Below, one piece after another: positions 52,001-60,256 of a stretch of 64,000 nucleotides of DNA. Every line of letters starts with the position of its first letter. Within the stretch, counting starts at the first letter, position 1. Under the pieces are notes generated by a model, which did not search any database, had not been told where the DNA came from, and saw nothing but the letters and a program-made list of their open reading frames with translations. Source of the DNA: Neolewinella litorea (GTDB taxonomy: Bacteria; Bacteroidota; Bacteroidia; Chitinophagales; Saprospiraceae); contig NZ_SRSF01000011.1 of assembly GCF_004803465.1 (NCBI RefSeq), forward strand, positions 44,169 to 108,168. Reading direction: 5' to 3'. The position numbers and the translations under genes were made by a program.

Positions 52001-54538
52001 GCCACGCCTTCTCAGCCCGAGTTGATGGCGGTCAACCTGTCGAGTGAGCGCGTACGGCTGGCCTTGGACACCCTGGAGGGGATCCGCAACGGACAAAGTC
52101 TGGGTGCTTTATTGGGCTACCGCTTCGAGCGGAAGTTGCACGATAAGGACCCGGCCCTGTTCGTCTTTTCCTACCAGCTGCGCCGCCAATTTCCCCTGGT
52201 TGCCAACCGGCTGGAAGCGACCAAAGAAACCGACCCCACCGCCCAAGAGGCGATCGCCGCCCGCAACGTAGTGGACGGTTATGCCTTGCTGAAGGCCGCA
52301 CTCGGTCCGACGAACCAGCTCAACTTCGGTTTTCTCTCGCCCGTGCTGGTCGATCCCGCGCCAACTGCCCCACAGCGTACCTTCATCGAAGAAAGTATCC
52401 GCGATCTGCTGGACATCTACGATGCACTTTCCGATCTCGGCCTGTCCGAAAGCGTACACCAGATCGTGCAGGGTAATTACGAGCGCGCGGCCTCGACCCT
52501 CGACGCCTACAGCAAGGCCACATTCCCGCAAACGCCGGACGTGGTGGTCACGCCCCGCTCGGGACTGGGGCTGACGCACCGCGTAGCGCTGCACATCGAC
52601 GGAAACGCTACGGCTCCGGCGGGCGCCCCACCACGGGAGCGGGCCGAGCCCGGGCTGGCGGCGTGGCTGAGCGGAATTCTTCCCCCGCTCTCCACCGTCG
52701 GCGTACGGGTGAGTTATACCAACCCCGGAACGCCGCAGCCGCCACCGGTTAGCCTCACCGTTGTGCTGGCGGACGCCGGCCTGCGGGCCCTGGACTTGCT
52801 GTACCTGCCCGACCTGGACCCGACACAGGCCCTGGGCCTACTGGAAGAGTGGTTGCTGCGGACGGTATTCAATCTACCGGGCGTACACGCCAATGCCACC
52901 GTGCGGATCCTGTATACCGAGCCCCTGAACGACTCGGCGGTGCCGATCACCTACTTCGAACTGGCCCCGCTGCTCCGCAGCTTACGTGCTCTTGTATTGA
53001 ACGGTCGTCCACTACAACCCACGGATGCGATGCCACCCGGTGAATCCGGCCGCGACCGGGAGCCCAGCCTGGTCCTGGAACGCAATCGCATCGCCCAGGC
53101 CTTACCGGACCTAACTTCCCTGAATACGCGCATCACCGCCTGGAACGCCGCTTTCCCCCCGGTGGACCAACAGGTGACGGAATTCGCCACGGTACTGAAT
53201 GAACTCGGCCGCTACGGCCTACCGGAAGCCCACTTCGGCTTCGCCTACCAGGAACGGCAGGCCATCTATACCTCCGTACTGGACAAGCTGCGCGAATACC
53301 TGACGCGCTGGGCCGACCGCCGCCTGGAGTTCGATACGCTTCTGGCCGAGGATCTGCCGGCGGCGGCCGATGCCGCGGCGGCCCACCAGGTGTTGCGCCA
53401 GGCGGAAGCCCTTGTCTCTACGGATTTTATCACCCCCGTCCCCCCGTTGCTTCTGGATTACCAGAATGCAGTGATTGCTAAAGGAAATGCCTTCAGCTTG
53501 CGACAGTTGGCGCTTACGAATGTGCTGAATAACCCCCCTTCGCCCCTGGAGCAATTCCTGAACGATTTGCGGGCGCTCCTGCCCCTGACGATTTTCGACG
53601 CGACGGACTTTTCGCTGGACGATGCGGACGCGTCCGTCACCCGCCTGCAGGAAGACCTGTTGGAGAAAGCCACCACGCTACGTCGCGTTTTGCAACAGCG
53701 CAGCGACGCAGCAAACGCCCTCCTGGTCGATCACGATGCCGTGGGCGCTACCGCAACCCAACGACTGGCGGCCCTGCAAGCGGCGGCGCGGGCACTGTTC
53801 GGAGACGAGTTCATAACCGTCCCGTATTTCCAACTGCCGGGACCGCAGGGAGCCGAGTGGCAGAATTCGCTGGCCGCCCGGGCGGAGCTGTTGGCGCACG
53901 CCGAACGTACCGACCCCCTGCCCATCGATACCTGGCTGCATGGTATGGCACGCGTGCGGGAACGACTACACCACCTGGAGAACGCCTACCTCCTGGCGGA
54001 AGGCTTCGGGCGTACACCGGCAGAACTGACCCCAGCCCAGTTTCCCCACCGGCGCTGGGTGCCCGACCCCGAGGGGGCTCCCGGCGTGGAACGGGCCGAG
54101 CCCTGGCTGGCCGTAGAATACCCGGCAACCTTTCAGCTTAAAGAGGAAAAATTGCTCTATACCGCCGCCTATTTTGCCGCCTTCCAGCCCGGCGGACGTC
54201 AGTGCGGGCTCTTGCTGGACGAATGGACGGAAGTGATACCCACCCGAGAGGAAACCACCGGACTGGCCTTTCACTACGACCGGCCCAATACGGAAGCGCC
54301 GCAGACACTGCTGCTGGTTGCCCCAAGCCTGGACCAGGGCGAGTGGGCGTGGGAAGATCTGATAGCTGCCCTGCATCAAACTCTGGACGCCGCCAAACAG
54401 CGGGCGGTGGAGCCAGAACAGGTAGAAAAGACAGCCCTGGGAGTCTATTCGCCGGCCACCGTATTCCCCGTTACGCCGTGGTCACTCACGCCTTCGCTGA
54501 ATTTGAACTGGGTGAACACGGCCATCGGTGATGCCTGA
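49040..54538 (+). CDS. Unknown operon protein E: giant 1832-residue protein
   Basis: Predicted 1832 residues; family not recognised. Residues 1-85 are a coiled coil (LKKELDFRLAAERRAILAQERERSLRERAAQLK). Then comes a conserved-looking block at 104-119 (DWPVLLFPVRVETRF) with ELWVRIYPDDCLIDTFEADLT and ARRFWAFYWAA. RIGKQPYGILPTCAYRQISW lies near 554. The rest is mainly helical with beta segments and no membrane helix or signal peptide. It contains no recognisable nuclease, ATPase, protease or kinase motif. The 5.5-kb frame is intact and its base use matches its neighbours. Its size and place next to D and F suggest a scaffold or shell component. Confidence 0.65.
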   Translation: MPDFSTLKKELDFRLAAERRAILAQERERSLRERAAQLKRSAGDNNQDTWREIEKLRERADTAAANYQAALSDRTQSRARLNDIWATLLPLTDPREHIQQWSDDWPVLLFPVRVETRFKRVTNAEGRPGDELWVRIYPDDCLIDTFEADLTQMEQQNARRFWAFYWAAAGNEEQERRAWRDLVTAHGSGRAGWIIEHYAPLNPSDRPASPPPPNTFYLTIPVADTEPLGTDAGAVADFWRAVYLGTKIAADASDLARRYPPANLREAAPEGATIQVVYLRFPAFAEAAAKPFSWSQAPQARLLPERFVFLGYRYVEGKLELVQEAITARPVQAPLSVGPNPTAPEAEQFQETEEGDLLIPEEMQWMTDFGAALDKGMALRIPLTDTLGFDRVLILGLRLGSDPVEAKGELTELLRHHLYGRSGLSLVPQGTPTNNTDEGPAGYQRTDDPDESFPVFVKQQRLYAPTTDPTRKTDGQRLAEWLGLDHELMQRIPNADQTDGAEAQAMNTALWPATLGYWMQKMMDPIFRNETIVAQTRDFFLRYVSGRGALSAIRIGKQPYGILPTCAYRQISWPGFDNPVVGTRSGPTPFLPRLHRFLRDLDDFWRQMSTSVPYVGRSSSDPQQQLLDIVGLHPNSAEYHARLGHSRSFYHNYLSYAGLLPSKITTLEPTTDELLAEAKKLLTAFGYKGATEPKIFEKYYRTGQNRLNGPIIDDQPLSEVALIRPYTTDGKNYLAWLAAAVDDYEGQLLPQKGFADRPKALLYLLLRHALLEAYGNAGHGARFEAALTDANTYREALANEPDYIHVAAATTTSESRFAHLLANEPALGNADVSLAKYLGMSLREEVPPLVANAELRQMQASLAYLTNLPTARLERLLAEHIDCCTYRHDAWMQGIVHERLERKRARLRGEGGAATGLYLGAFAWLEALRPENKIFTPVQLSEDLAGIFQRPDDAPLSTDTTNQGYIHAPSLNHAVTAAVLRNGYLSNATPSQPELMAVNLSSERVRLALDTLEGIRNGQSLGALLGYRFERKLHDKDPALFVFSYQLRRQFPLVANRLEATKETDPTAQEAIAARNVVDGYALLKAALGPTNQLNFGFLSPVLVDPAPTAPQRTFIEESIRDLLDIYDALSDLGLSESVHQIVQGNYERAASTLDAYSKATFPQTPDVVVTPRSGLGLTHRVALHIDGNATAPAGAPPRERAEPGLAAWLSGILPPLSTVGVRVSYTNPGTPQPPPVSLTVVLADAGLRALDLLYLPDLDPTQALGLLEEWLLRTVFNLPGVHANATVRILYTEPLNDSAVPITYFELAPLLRSLRALVLNGRPLQPTDAMPPGESGRDREPSLVLERNRIAQALPDLTSLNTRITAWNAAFPPVDQQVTEFATVLNELGRYGLPEAHFGFAYQERQAIYTSVLDKLREYLTRWADRRLEFDTLLAEDLPAAADAAAAHQVLRQAEALVSTDFITPVPPLLLDYQNAVIAKGNAFSLRQLALTNVLNNPPSPLEQFLNDLRALLPLTIFDATDFSLDDADASVTRLQEDLLEKATTLRRVLQQRSDAANALLVDHDAVGATATQRLAALQAAARALFGDEFITVPYFQLPGPQGAEWQNSLAARAELLAHAERTDPLPIDTWLHGMARVRERLHHLENAYLLAEGFGRTPAELTPAQFPHRRWVPDPEGAPGVERAEPWLAVEYPATFQLKEEKLLYTAAYFAAFQPGGRQCGLLLDEWTEVIPTREETTGLAFHYDRPNTEAPQTLLLVAPSLDQGEWAWEDLIAALHQTLDAAKQRAVEPEQVEKTALGVYSPATVFPVTPWSLTPSLNLNWVNTAIGDA

Positions 54539-54560
54539 TAGGCCCAAAAAACGATAATCT

Positions 54561-56396
54561 ATGTCTCGCTTCTTCGACCTTCCCGATCTCCGTCAGACAC
54601 TGACCCGCAGGTCAAATCCCTCCATCGTATCCTGGAACCGCCTGGAGGGCCGGCCGCGTAGCGCCGATTTCCCCCGTGCCCTGCGGGCTGAAGTACGCGA
54701 CCCCCTCTGGATGGTAGCCCGGCAGTGGCAAATGGGTGAACTTACCGGCGACGACGCGGGCTCTCCGGTTTACGCGAAAGCGCACCTGCACACCACTAAA
54801 ATTCGGCAGTATCAGCCGGGTTCGCGTTCAGCACGCCCTTTTGACGACAATACGCCCCTCGAAACCCAGGTAGAGTGCCGACCGGTGCCATTGGTAATAG
54901 CGGGCCAGGATGTAGCCCTGGATCTGCGGTTACTAATGGGCCGGTATTGGTCCCGGCTGCTCAACAATGCCGCCCTGGCTGCCACCTACCGTACGCGATA
55001 TGCCCTCAAGCTGCCCGACCCCACCACTGCGGCCGGAGCACCCATTTTCGCGCACCCGGAAGTATGGCAGCAGTGGGCCGCGGTAAGCGGACGGCGCATG
55101 GATGGCTTCGCACTTTATGCCTACCTGAAGGAAGCCCCCGGCAACCGGGCCTCCGACGGGATCGCCGGCGCCGGTGCCACGCAGGACGATCTGGGCGACA
55201 GTTTCATCACCTGGTTCGAGGCGCTTTTTTTCCAACCGCAGGCTGATCAAGACGCTTGGGAGCCAAGCCGGCTGGAGTACCGCTTCCAATTGTCCGCACC
55301 CGTCGGCAGAAAGGAAAAAGTCTTGGCCGCCGAGGAGTATTTCCACGGCCACCTGGATTGGTACAACCTGGACCACGATACCCAAACCGCACAACTTGGC
55401 GCGGTGCCTATCCCGCCGGACCCGACTGCCGAAGCGTCGCACACCAACACCTTCATCCCTACCCAGGTAACTTTTGCCGGTATGCCGAATACCCGATGGT
55501 GGACTTTCGAGGACGGCAAGACCAACTTCGGCGAAATCAAGCCTAACCGCAATGAGATTGGCCGGTTGCTGGTCATGGAGTTCGGTCTGGTATACGCCAA
55601 CGACTGGTTTCTGCTGCCGGTTACGGTCGGGGCCGGAACGCTGTCGCTGGTGCGGGGGCTGGCCGTGACCAACGTTTTCGGAGAACGTACCTGGGTAGAG
55701 GCGGGCAGCAAAGGACTGGACGACGATTTTAGCCGCTGGAGCCTCTTCACGCTGAATACTAAAGGCAAGAGGAAAGAGCCCGCCGACCTCACCCTGACCA
55801 TTCTGCCCACCGTGCCGAAGATCCAGGAGGGCAAACCGCAGGAGGAAATCGTACTGGTCCGCGATGAAATGGCTAACCTGGTTTGGGGTATCGAAACACG
55901 GGTCGCCTCGCCCAACGGAGGAAGCCTGGACGGCAGAGCGGCGGCGGCAGAGACGCGCCGCTACTTCGAACGCCTGGCCGGCATCGTGCCCGCGGACCTA
56001 CCGGAATTTGCGGCCGACCTGCGGTACGATGTGATGAGTACCCTGCCGGAAAACTGGATTCCTTTTCAGGCCACCCGGCTACCGGGTAGTACGGAGCAGA
56101 TTCAGCTCCAACGGTCCAGCATGCTGCGCTTTTTCACCGGCGACCCCGAACGACCCCGAAAAATCAAACCCCGCAATACTCTCCTGCGACCGGGGCTGGA
56201 CGAGCGGCCCGTAGAACCCTACTTCCTGGCTGAGGAAGAGGTGCCGCGCAGTGGAGTCGTTGTGTCCCAATCCTTCCAACGCACCCGCTGGTACGACGGG
56301 CGAGTCTTTACCTGGCTGGGCGTACGGAAGCAGGTCGGGCGGGGCGAGGGATCGAGCGGACTGGCATTCGATCGAGTGCTACCCGTAAAGTCGTGA
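54561..56396 (+). CDS. Unknown operon protein F, 611 residues
   Basis: Last gene of the run; family not recognised. The N-terminal block at residues 46-69 is distinctive (RDPLWMVARQWQMGELTGDDAGSP) and looks strongly constrained, preceded by NPSIVSWNRLEGRPRS. The middle has aromatic-rich beta sequence (TQVTFAGMPNTRWWTFEDGKTNFGEI, MEFGLVYANDWFLLPVTVGAGTLSLVRGLAVTNVFGERTWV). The end is VSQSFQRTRWYDGRVFTWLGVRKQVGRGEGSSGLAFDRV. There is no membrane segment or signal peptide. The start follows 22 bases after gene E and shares with it the upstream CCAAAAAACG sequence. Tryptophan content is unusually high. Confidence 0.65.
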   Translation: MSRFFDLPDLRQTLTRRSNPSIVSWNRLEGRPRSADFPRALRAEVRDPLWMVARQWQMGELTGDDAGSPVYAKAHLHTTKIRQYQPGSRSARPFDDNTPLETQVECRPVPLVIAGQDVALDLRLLMGRYWSRLLNNAALAATYRTRYALKLPDPTTAAGAPIFAHPEVWQQWAAVSGRRMDGFALYAYLKEAPGNRASDGIAGAGATQDDLGDSFITWFEALFFQPQADQDAWEPSRLEYRFQLSAPVGRKEKVLAAEEYFHGHLDWYNLDHDTQTAQLGAVPIPPDPTAEASHTNTFIPTQVTFAGMPNTRWWTFEDGKTNFGEIKPNRNEIGRLLVMEFGLVYANDWFLLPVTVGAGTLSLVRGLAVTNVFGERTWVEAGSKGLDDDFSRWSLFTLNTKGKRKEPADLTLTILPTVPKIQEGKPQEEIVLVRDEMANLVWGIETRVASPNGGSLDGRAAAAETRRYFERLAGIVPADLPEFAADLRYDVMSTLPENWIPFQATRLPGSTEQIQLQRSSMLRFFTGDPERPRKIKPRNTLLRPGLDERPVEPYFLAEEEVPRSGVVVSQSFQRTRWYDGRVFTWLGVRKQVGRGEGSSGLAFDRVLPVKS

Positions 56397-56616
56397 GCAT
56401 ACAGTTCCATATCTATGTATCCTCACAATTTATACCCCTACCTTCTGGCAGGCCTGACCTATAAATAGTTCGCCTTTCCAAGGAGGGAATTACACTGTAT
56501 ACCTACCCGCACATATTTACCAATACCACTGCTGAGCAAACACGACCGGAAAACGCCCCGTTAAATAAGCATAACCATACAGAACGTAACCCGCTGGGTT
56601 TGAAATAATTATTGAC

Positions 56617-58149
56617 GTGAATTTTTATGTGATCGAGGTATTGATGAGAGGCCAAAATGGCATTTGCAACCGATCCGATTGTGAGTCTCTACGGGCTAAA
56701 TTTAATTGGGACGCTACTTCATATAGTGCGGGGGACCGCGGGCAGCCGGCCCGAAACTGGGGCCATACTGTGTCGGTTACCTATTCAAGCCTGTGTCAAT
56801 TCTTATTTCCTCTGCTGTTTGCCCTGGCCTTCTTGACGACCGTCGGATGTGACGGCGACGAGGTAGATCGGCCGACTGATCAGGCGAGCGCCTACTCCTT
56901 AATTGATTCCGTAAATCTCCGGGTTTCGGGACAATCCGGGGATACCATCGTCGCCGGCGATTTCTATAGTGACACGACGATTGTCTGGTCGGGCAGCCGG
57001 GACTCAGCAAACGGAGCGAATGCCGGCGACTTCTTCCTGAGACTGCCCGTCAATATCGAAGTAAGCGGGAGCAACAACCTCACCCTGAATATTGAGGACA
57101 TCTTCGGCGACAACACTTTTACCTGGCAGCGACTGGAGTTGCTGGAAGATCAGAACCGCCGCGTCGGTGGTGCCTTCGAGGTAGACATGCCCGTGCTGAT
57201 CCGGGTTTCCGATAGCCGCCAGGTCAACATCAATCTGGAGGACATCTTCGGCGACAATTCATTCACCTGGATGGTTGGCACGCCTTCCGAACCGGACCCC
57301 GTCGCCGGTACAGCCGACATTATGGGCGGCGTCGGCGGCCCCTTGCGCATTAACCTGTCCGTCAGGATTGAGGTGGTGAACAACAGCAGCGACATCCAGA
57401 TTGACATCGAAGACCTGATCAGCGACAGTCAGTTCACGTGGGCCGGTGGCGAACAGGGTGATGCTGCCTTCGTAGGTGGATCGATGGATTTTGAAGTGCC
57501 GCTAACGTTCCTGGTGGAGGACAGCGACCGCGTCCGTATTGATCTCGAGGACACCGCGGGCGACATGACGTTCGACTGGACTACCGGATCGAGTCAGAGC
57601 ATAGGTGGCTCCATCCGCTTTGACGTACCGACAAGGTTCGACGTAATCAACAGTAGTGATGTAAACATCGATTTTGAAGACCAGGGCAGCGACAACATCT
57701 TCACCTGGACCGTCGAAGAGCGAAATGGAAACGCTCCAAATATTTCCAGTTCGGTCAACGTACATAGCCCGGCGATTTTCCACGTATCCGATAGCCGGAA
57801 AGTGGTGATCAACAGCGAGGACTTCTTCGGCGACAACCGGTTCGTGTGGAGCGGCCCGTTTGATACTGACGCCAAGTCCGGATTGACGGGCGCTGTATCG
57901 GCTTCGGCATCCACCGAGTTCCAGGTGGAAAACAGTGGAAACGTCAATATTGACGCGGAAGACGTCTACGGCGACAACGTCTTCGCTTGGAACCCGCGCT
58001 CCGCCGACCAAACAACGGAACTACCGGAGTCCGTGCACGAGGTCGTGGGAGAAGTAACGCGTAACCTGGTTGAAAGCGAACAGGTAACGATTGAGTTCGC
58101 GAACCTGAATCGGGGGAACCAATACCTTTGGGGACCTGCGCCGGAGTGA
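56617..58149 (+). CDS. Lipoprotein-like protein of about eight D/N-rich beta repeats
   Basis: Predicted 510 residues from this start; a GTG at 56770 would give a better lipoprotein signal (SSLCQFLFPLLFALAFLTTVGCDGDE). The body holds about eight repeats of 43-57 residues, each with the core VNIDxEDxxGDNxFTW (for example NLTLNIEDIFGDNTFTW, VNINLEDIFGDNSFTW, VVINSEDFFGDNRFVW), alternating with strands such as FEVDMPVLIRVSDSRQ. The last repeat is degenerate. The pattern suggests a repeated beta-sheet protein, perhaps calcium-binding because of the acidic loops. Exported and probably surface- or membrane-anchored. It follows the six-gene operon after a 220-base AT-rich gap, so it may have its own promoter; the connection is unproven. 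Confidence 0.6.
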   Translation: MNFYVIEVLMRGQNGICNRSDCESLRAKFNWDATSYSAGDRGQPARNWGHTVSVTYSSLCQFLFPLLFALAFLTTVGCDGDEVDRPTDQASAYSLIDSVNLRVSGQSGDTIVAGDFYSDTTIVWSGSRDSANGANAGDFFLRLPVNIEVSGSNNLTLNIEDIFGDNTFTWQRLELLEDQNRRVGGAFEVDMPVLIRVSDSRQVNINLEDIFGDNSFTWMVGTPSEPDPVAGTADIMGGVGGPLRINLSVRIEVVNNSSDIQIDIEDLISDSQFTWAGGEQGDAAFVGGSMDFEVPLTFLVEDSDRVRIDLEDTAGDMTFDWTTGSSQSIGGSIRFDVPTRFDVINSSDVNIDFEDQGSDNIFTWTVEERNGNAPNISSSVNVHSPAIFHVSDSRKVVINSEDFFGDNRFVWSGPFDTDAKSGLTGAVSASASTEFQVENSGNVNIDAEDVYGDNVFAWNPRSADQTTELPESVHEVVGEVTRNLVESEQVTIEFANLNRGNQYLWGPAPE

Positions 58150-58298
58150 GGTAGTACGAGACCTATACTTACTTTGGAGACCGAAAGATGAGGCTGGGTA
58201 AAGGAAATTGCTCCTGTCGGTGTGCCGTTAGCCGCTCTCGGTAAGTGCGCTTCTCTTCATTTACCAACTATACAACACTGGATCTCTTACCCCCTTCC

Positions 58299-59957
58299 CT
58301 ATTCATTTACTGCAATCCCCGGGATTTTCTCGAATTTTACATTCCAGATTCTTTCATCTGATAGCGTAAAGGTTGTCAAATCCTCTCCGAAATGCACCGT
58401 CGCCCCGTCGAGACGAAATGCATTTTGGTACAGTGGCTGCATGGTATCTGACTCCTTTTTGCGGTGATGGAACATCAATGATGAATCCATCAATTCGAAG
58501 TGGTACTTGGTATCGAGTTCGCTGGAGTAAAACCTCCCTTCGAATTCAGCCAGTTCTTTAGGCTCTGGCGTCCAGCTGTCTTTTCTGTAGTGTGGTTCAT
58601 CGTCAGGTAAAAACCTGGCGGTGCTTTCACTCCCATCACCTGCTATCAACTCCAGGGTGGTCGTTGTTCCATCAAGTACAAATTCATTTTCGCCCGTTTG
58701 TATCAGCTTATACGGCTGATCAGCCTGAAAAACCAGCGTGTCGTTTTCCAATTTTATCTCGTATGCAGCCTTACTCAGGGGGTGTACGTAAAAGCCCGCC
58801 AAATTGTCCAGATTACCTGCGGGGGTTGATTCTATCTCAGCAACTTCACCTTCGGAGGGCGCTTCCATGTATTCTTCCAAATAGATTTCAGCTACCTCCT
58901 GCGCCAACTGACCCGGGTTGGACGAAGAGAAATTGCACAAGACGGTTACCGTGAGATTATGATCCGGAAACCTGAGGAAATAGCTGCGGTAGCCGGCATC
59001 AGCTCCGCCGTGGCCCTGCATTTTCACCCCCCGGTACTCACTTTCACCCAGGCCGTGCATATAGTCCAGGGTATCTCCGTTTGCCAGAGTGATCTTGTCG
59101 TGCAGTCGGTTATATGCATCTTCCCCACCAACTTCCATCGTATAGAAGTTTTTGTCCCACCTTGACATATCATCCACCGTAGTAAAAAGACTGGTTGCCC
59201 CCACAACATCAAAATCAGGTATCGACGCCCTGTATCCCAGATAGCCTTCCTGGTCAGGCGCATACCCCCACGCTCGATTTGGCACGATCATTTCATGGTC
59301 ATCATGAAAGTGAGTGTTACTCATCCCAAGCGGTTCAAATAATCGTTCCCGGCAGAACTCCCTGAGCGACTGCCCCGTCTGCCTTTCCACCACCACAGCC
59401 AACAGGGTATAACCGGTATTGGAGTAGAGAAATCGTTCCCCCGGCTCGAAATTTAGGGACGTCTGACGGGACGTAATATCAAGGACATCCTTCTGGGTAA
59501 CCACATCGGCCTCCCATCGCCAGCCGGCCATGTACAAGAGGTTCCACTGATCGCGGATCCCACTTACGTGATGGACCAGATGCCGTAAAGTGACGGGTGT
59601 CCCAAAGTCCGGCACCTCCGGAACGTACTTCCGTACGTCGTCATCCCAGGATACCAGTCCGTCGTTTACCAGGAGTTCGATTGCCATGGCGGTGAACTGC
59701 TTGGAAACGGAAGCCACGTGAAATATGGTGGAGTGCCCAATTGGAACATCGTACTCCAGGTTGGCCATACCAAAGCCATTTGAGTACACGAGTTCTCCAT
59801 TTTGATTGACTGAACAGGCGCATCCAGGTTCAGCCCCAGAGTCCATATGCGCAAATACCCCATCCACGCTGATCTCCAGATCGGATTCAGGGGAGCAGCC
59901 CAGCAGGAACACCGACAGCACTGTCAGGGGCAGGATATAGCTCCGCTTGGATACCAT
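58299..59957 (-). CDS. Lipoprotein class-C beta-lactamase-like serine hydrolase
   Basis: Predicted 552 residues. Lipoprotein signal MVSKRSYILPLTVLSVFLLGCS with lipobox LLGC. Residues 30-360 are a beta-lactamase/transpeptidase-like domain: catalytic SVSK (SxxK) in FHVASVSKQFTAMAIE, YSNTGYT (YxN), and HGGADAGYRS in place of KTG. The extra C-terminal domain (YVHPLSKAAYEIKLENDTLVF, RFYSSELDTKYHFEL) is the lipocalin-like module seen in many of these esterase/D-aminopeptidase-like members. It would act in the envelope on peptide or ester substrates; antibiotic resistance is not implied. Base composition is lower in GC than the core genes. Confidence 0.85.
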   Translation of the reverse strand: MVSKRSYILPLTVLSVFLLGCSPESDLEISVDGVFAHMDSGAEPGCACSVNQNGELVYSNGFGMANLEYDVPIGHSTIFHVASVSKQFTAMAIELLVNDGLVSWDDDVRKYVPEVPDFGTPVTLRHLVHHVSGIRDQWNLLYMAGWRWEADVVTQKDVLDITSRQTSLNFEPGERFLYSNTGYTLLAVVVERQTGQSLREFCRERLFEPLGMSNTHFHDDHEMIVPNRAWGYAPDQEGYLGYRASIPDFDVVGATSLFTTVDDMSRWDKNFYTMEVGGEDAYNRLHDKITLANGDTLDYMHGLGESEYRGVKMQGHGGADAGYRSYFLRFPDHNLTVTVLCNFSSSNPGQLAQEVAEIYLEEYMEAPSEGEVAEIESTPAGNLDNLAGFYVHPLSKAAYEIKLENDTLVFQADQPYKLIQTGENEFVLDGTTTTLELIAGDGSESTARFLPDDEPHYRKDSWTPEPKELAEFEGRFYSSELDTKYHFELMDSSLMFHHRKKESDTMQPLYQNAFRLDGATVHFGEDLTTFTLSDERIWNVKFEKIPGIAVNE

Positions 59958-60256
59958 GGCAAAAGGATGTTTTGAGCGTATGGTCTAATTTAAAGAAATC
60001 CTAGCCAACCTGGCACCAGCTATCGCTAGAGTCGTTTGCTGCTTGATTACAGTAGTTTAGCGTGAGCTGCCGAAGACAAGATGTTGGATTAAGGGCATTT
60101 TTTAAATGCCCTTAATCCGGCACCCTGCGGACAGCTCACGTTGGAGGGGAAGGCGGAACGAAGTGTAGCCTTTCACTCCAACGAGTACGCCGGTGCCGTG
60201 CGTCCCGCAGGGCGCATGGACGCTGATGTGGTGTTTGCCGATGGCTTTTTTATCTT
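59958..60256. other. Gap with long hairpin
   Basis: About 300 bases between the hydrolase start and the XRE stop with no supported gene. It contains the long inverted repeat described separately and, beyond it, a GC-rich stretch unlike its AT-rich neighbours (60141-60235), possibly a fragment of older sequence. Confidence 0.4.
60061..60140. repeat. Long two-part inverted repeat (hairpin)
   Basis: CGTGAGCTG (60061-60069) pairs with CAGCTCACG (60132-60140), and GGATTAAGGGCATTT (60086-60100) pairs with AAATGCCCTTAATCC (60104-60118) with a three-base loop. The outer and inner stems are separated by bulges of 16 and 13 unpaired bases. No T run follows on either strand. It may be a REP/MITE-type hairpin or a transcription boundary between the XRE and hydrolase genes. 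Confidence 0.7.

Noticed and set aside
39099..56396. Contractile injection system or phage tail cluster
   Set aside because: No sheath, tube, baseplate, spike or AAA+ genes can be recognised among the six proteins.
58299..59957. True antibiotic beta-lactamase
   Set aside because: HGG replaces KTG and an extra C-terminal domain is present, which fits esterase/peptidase-like relatives instead.
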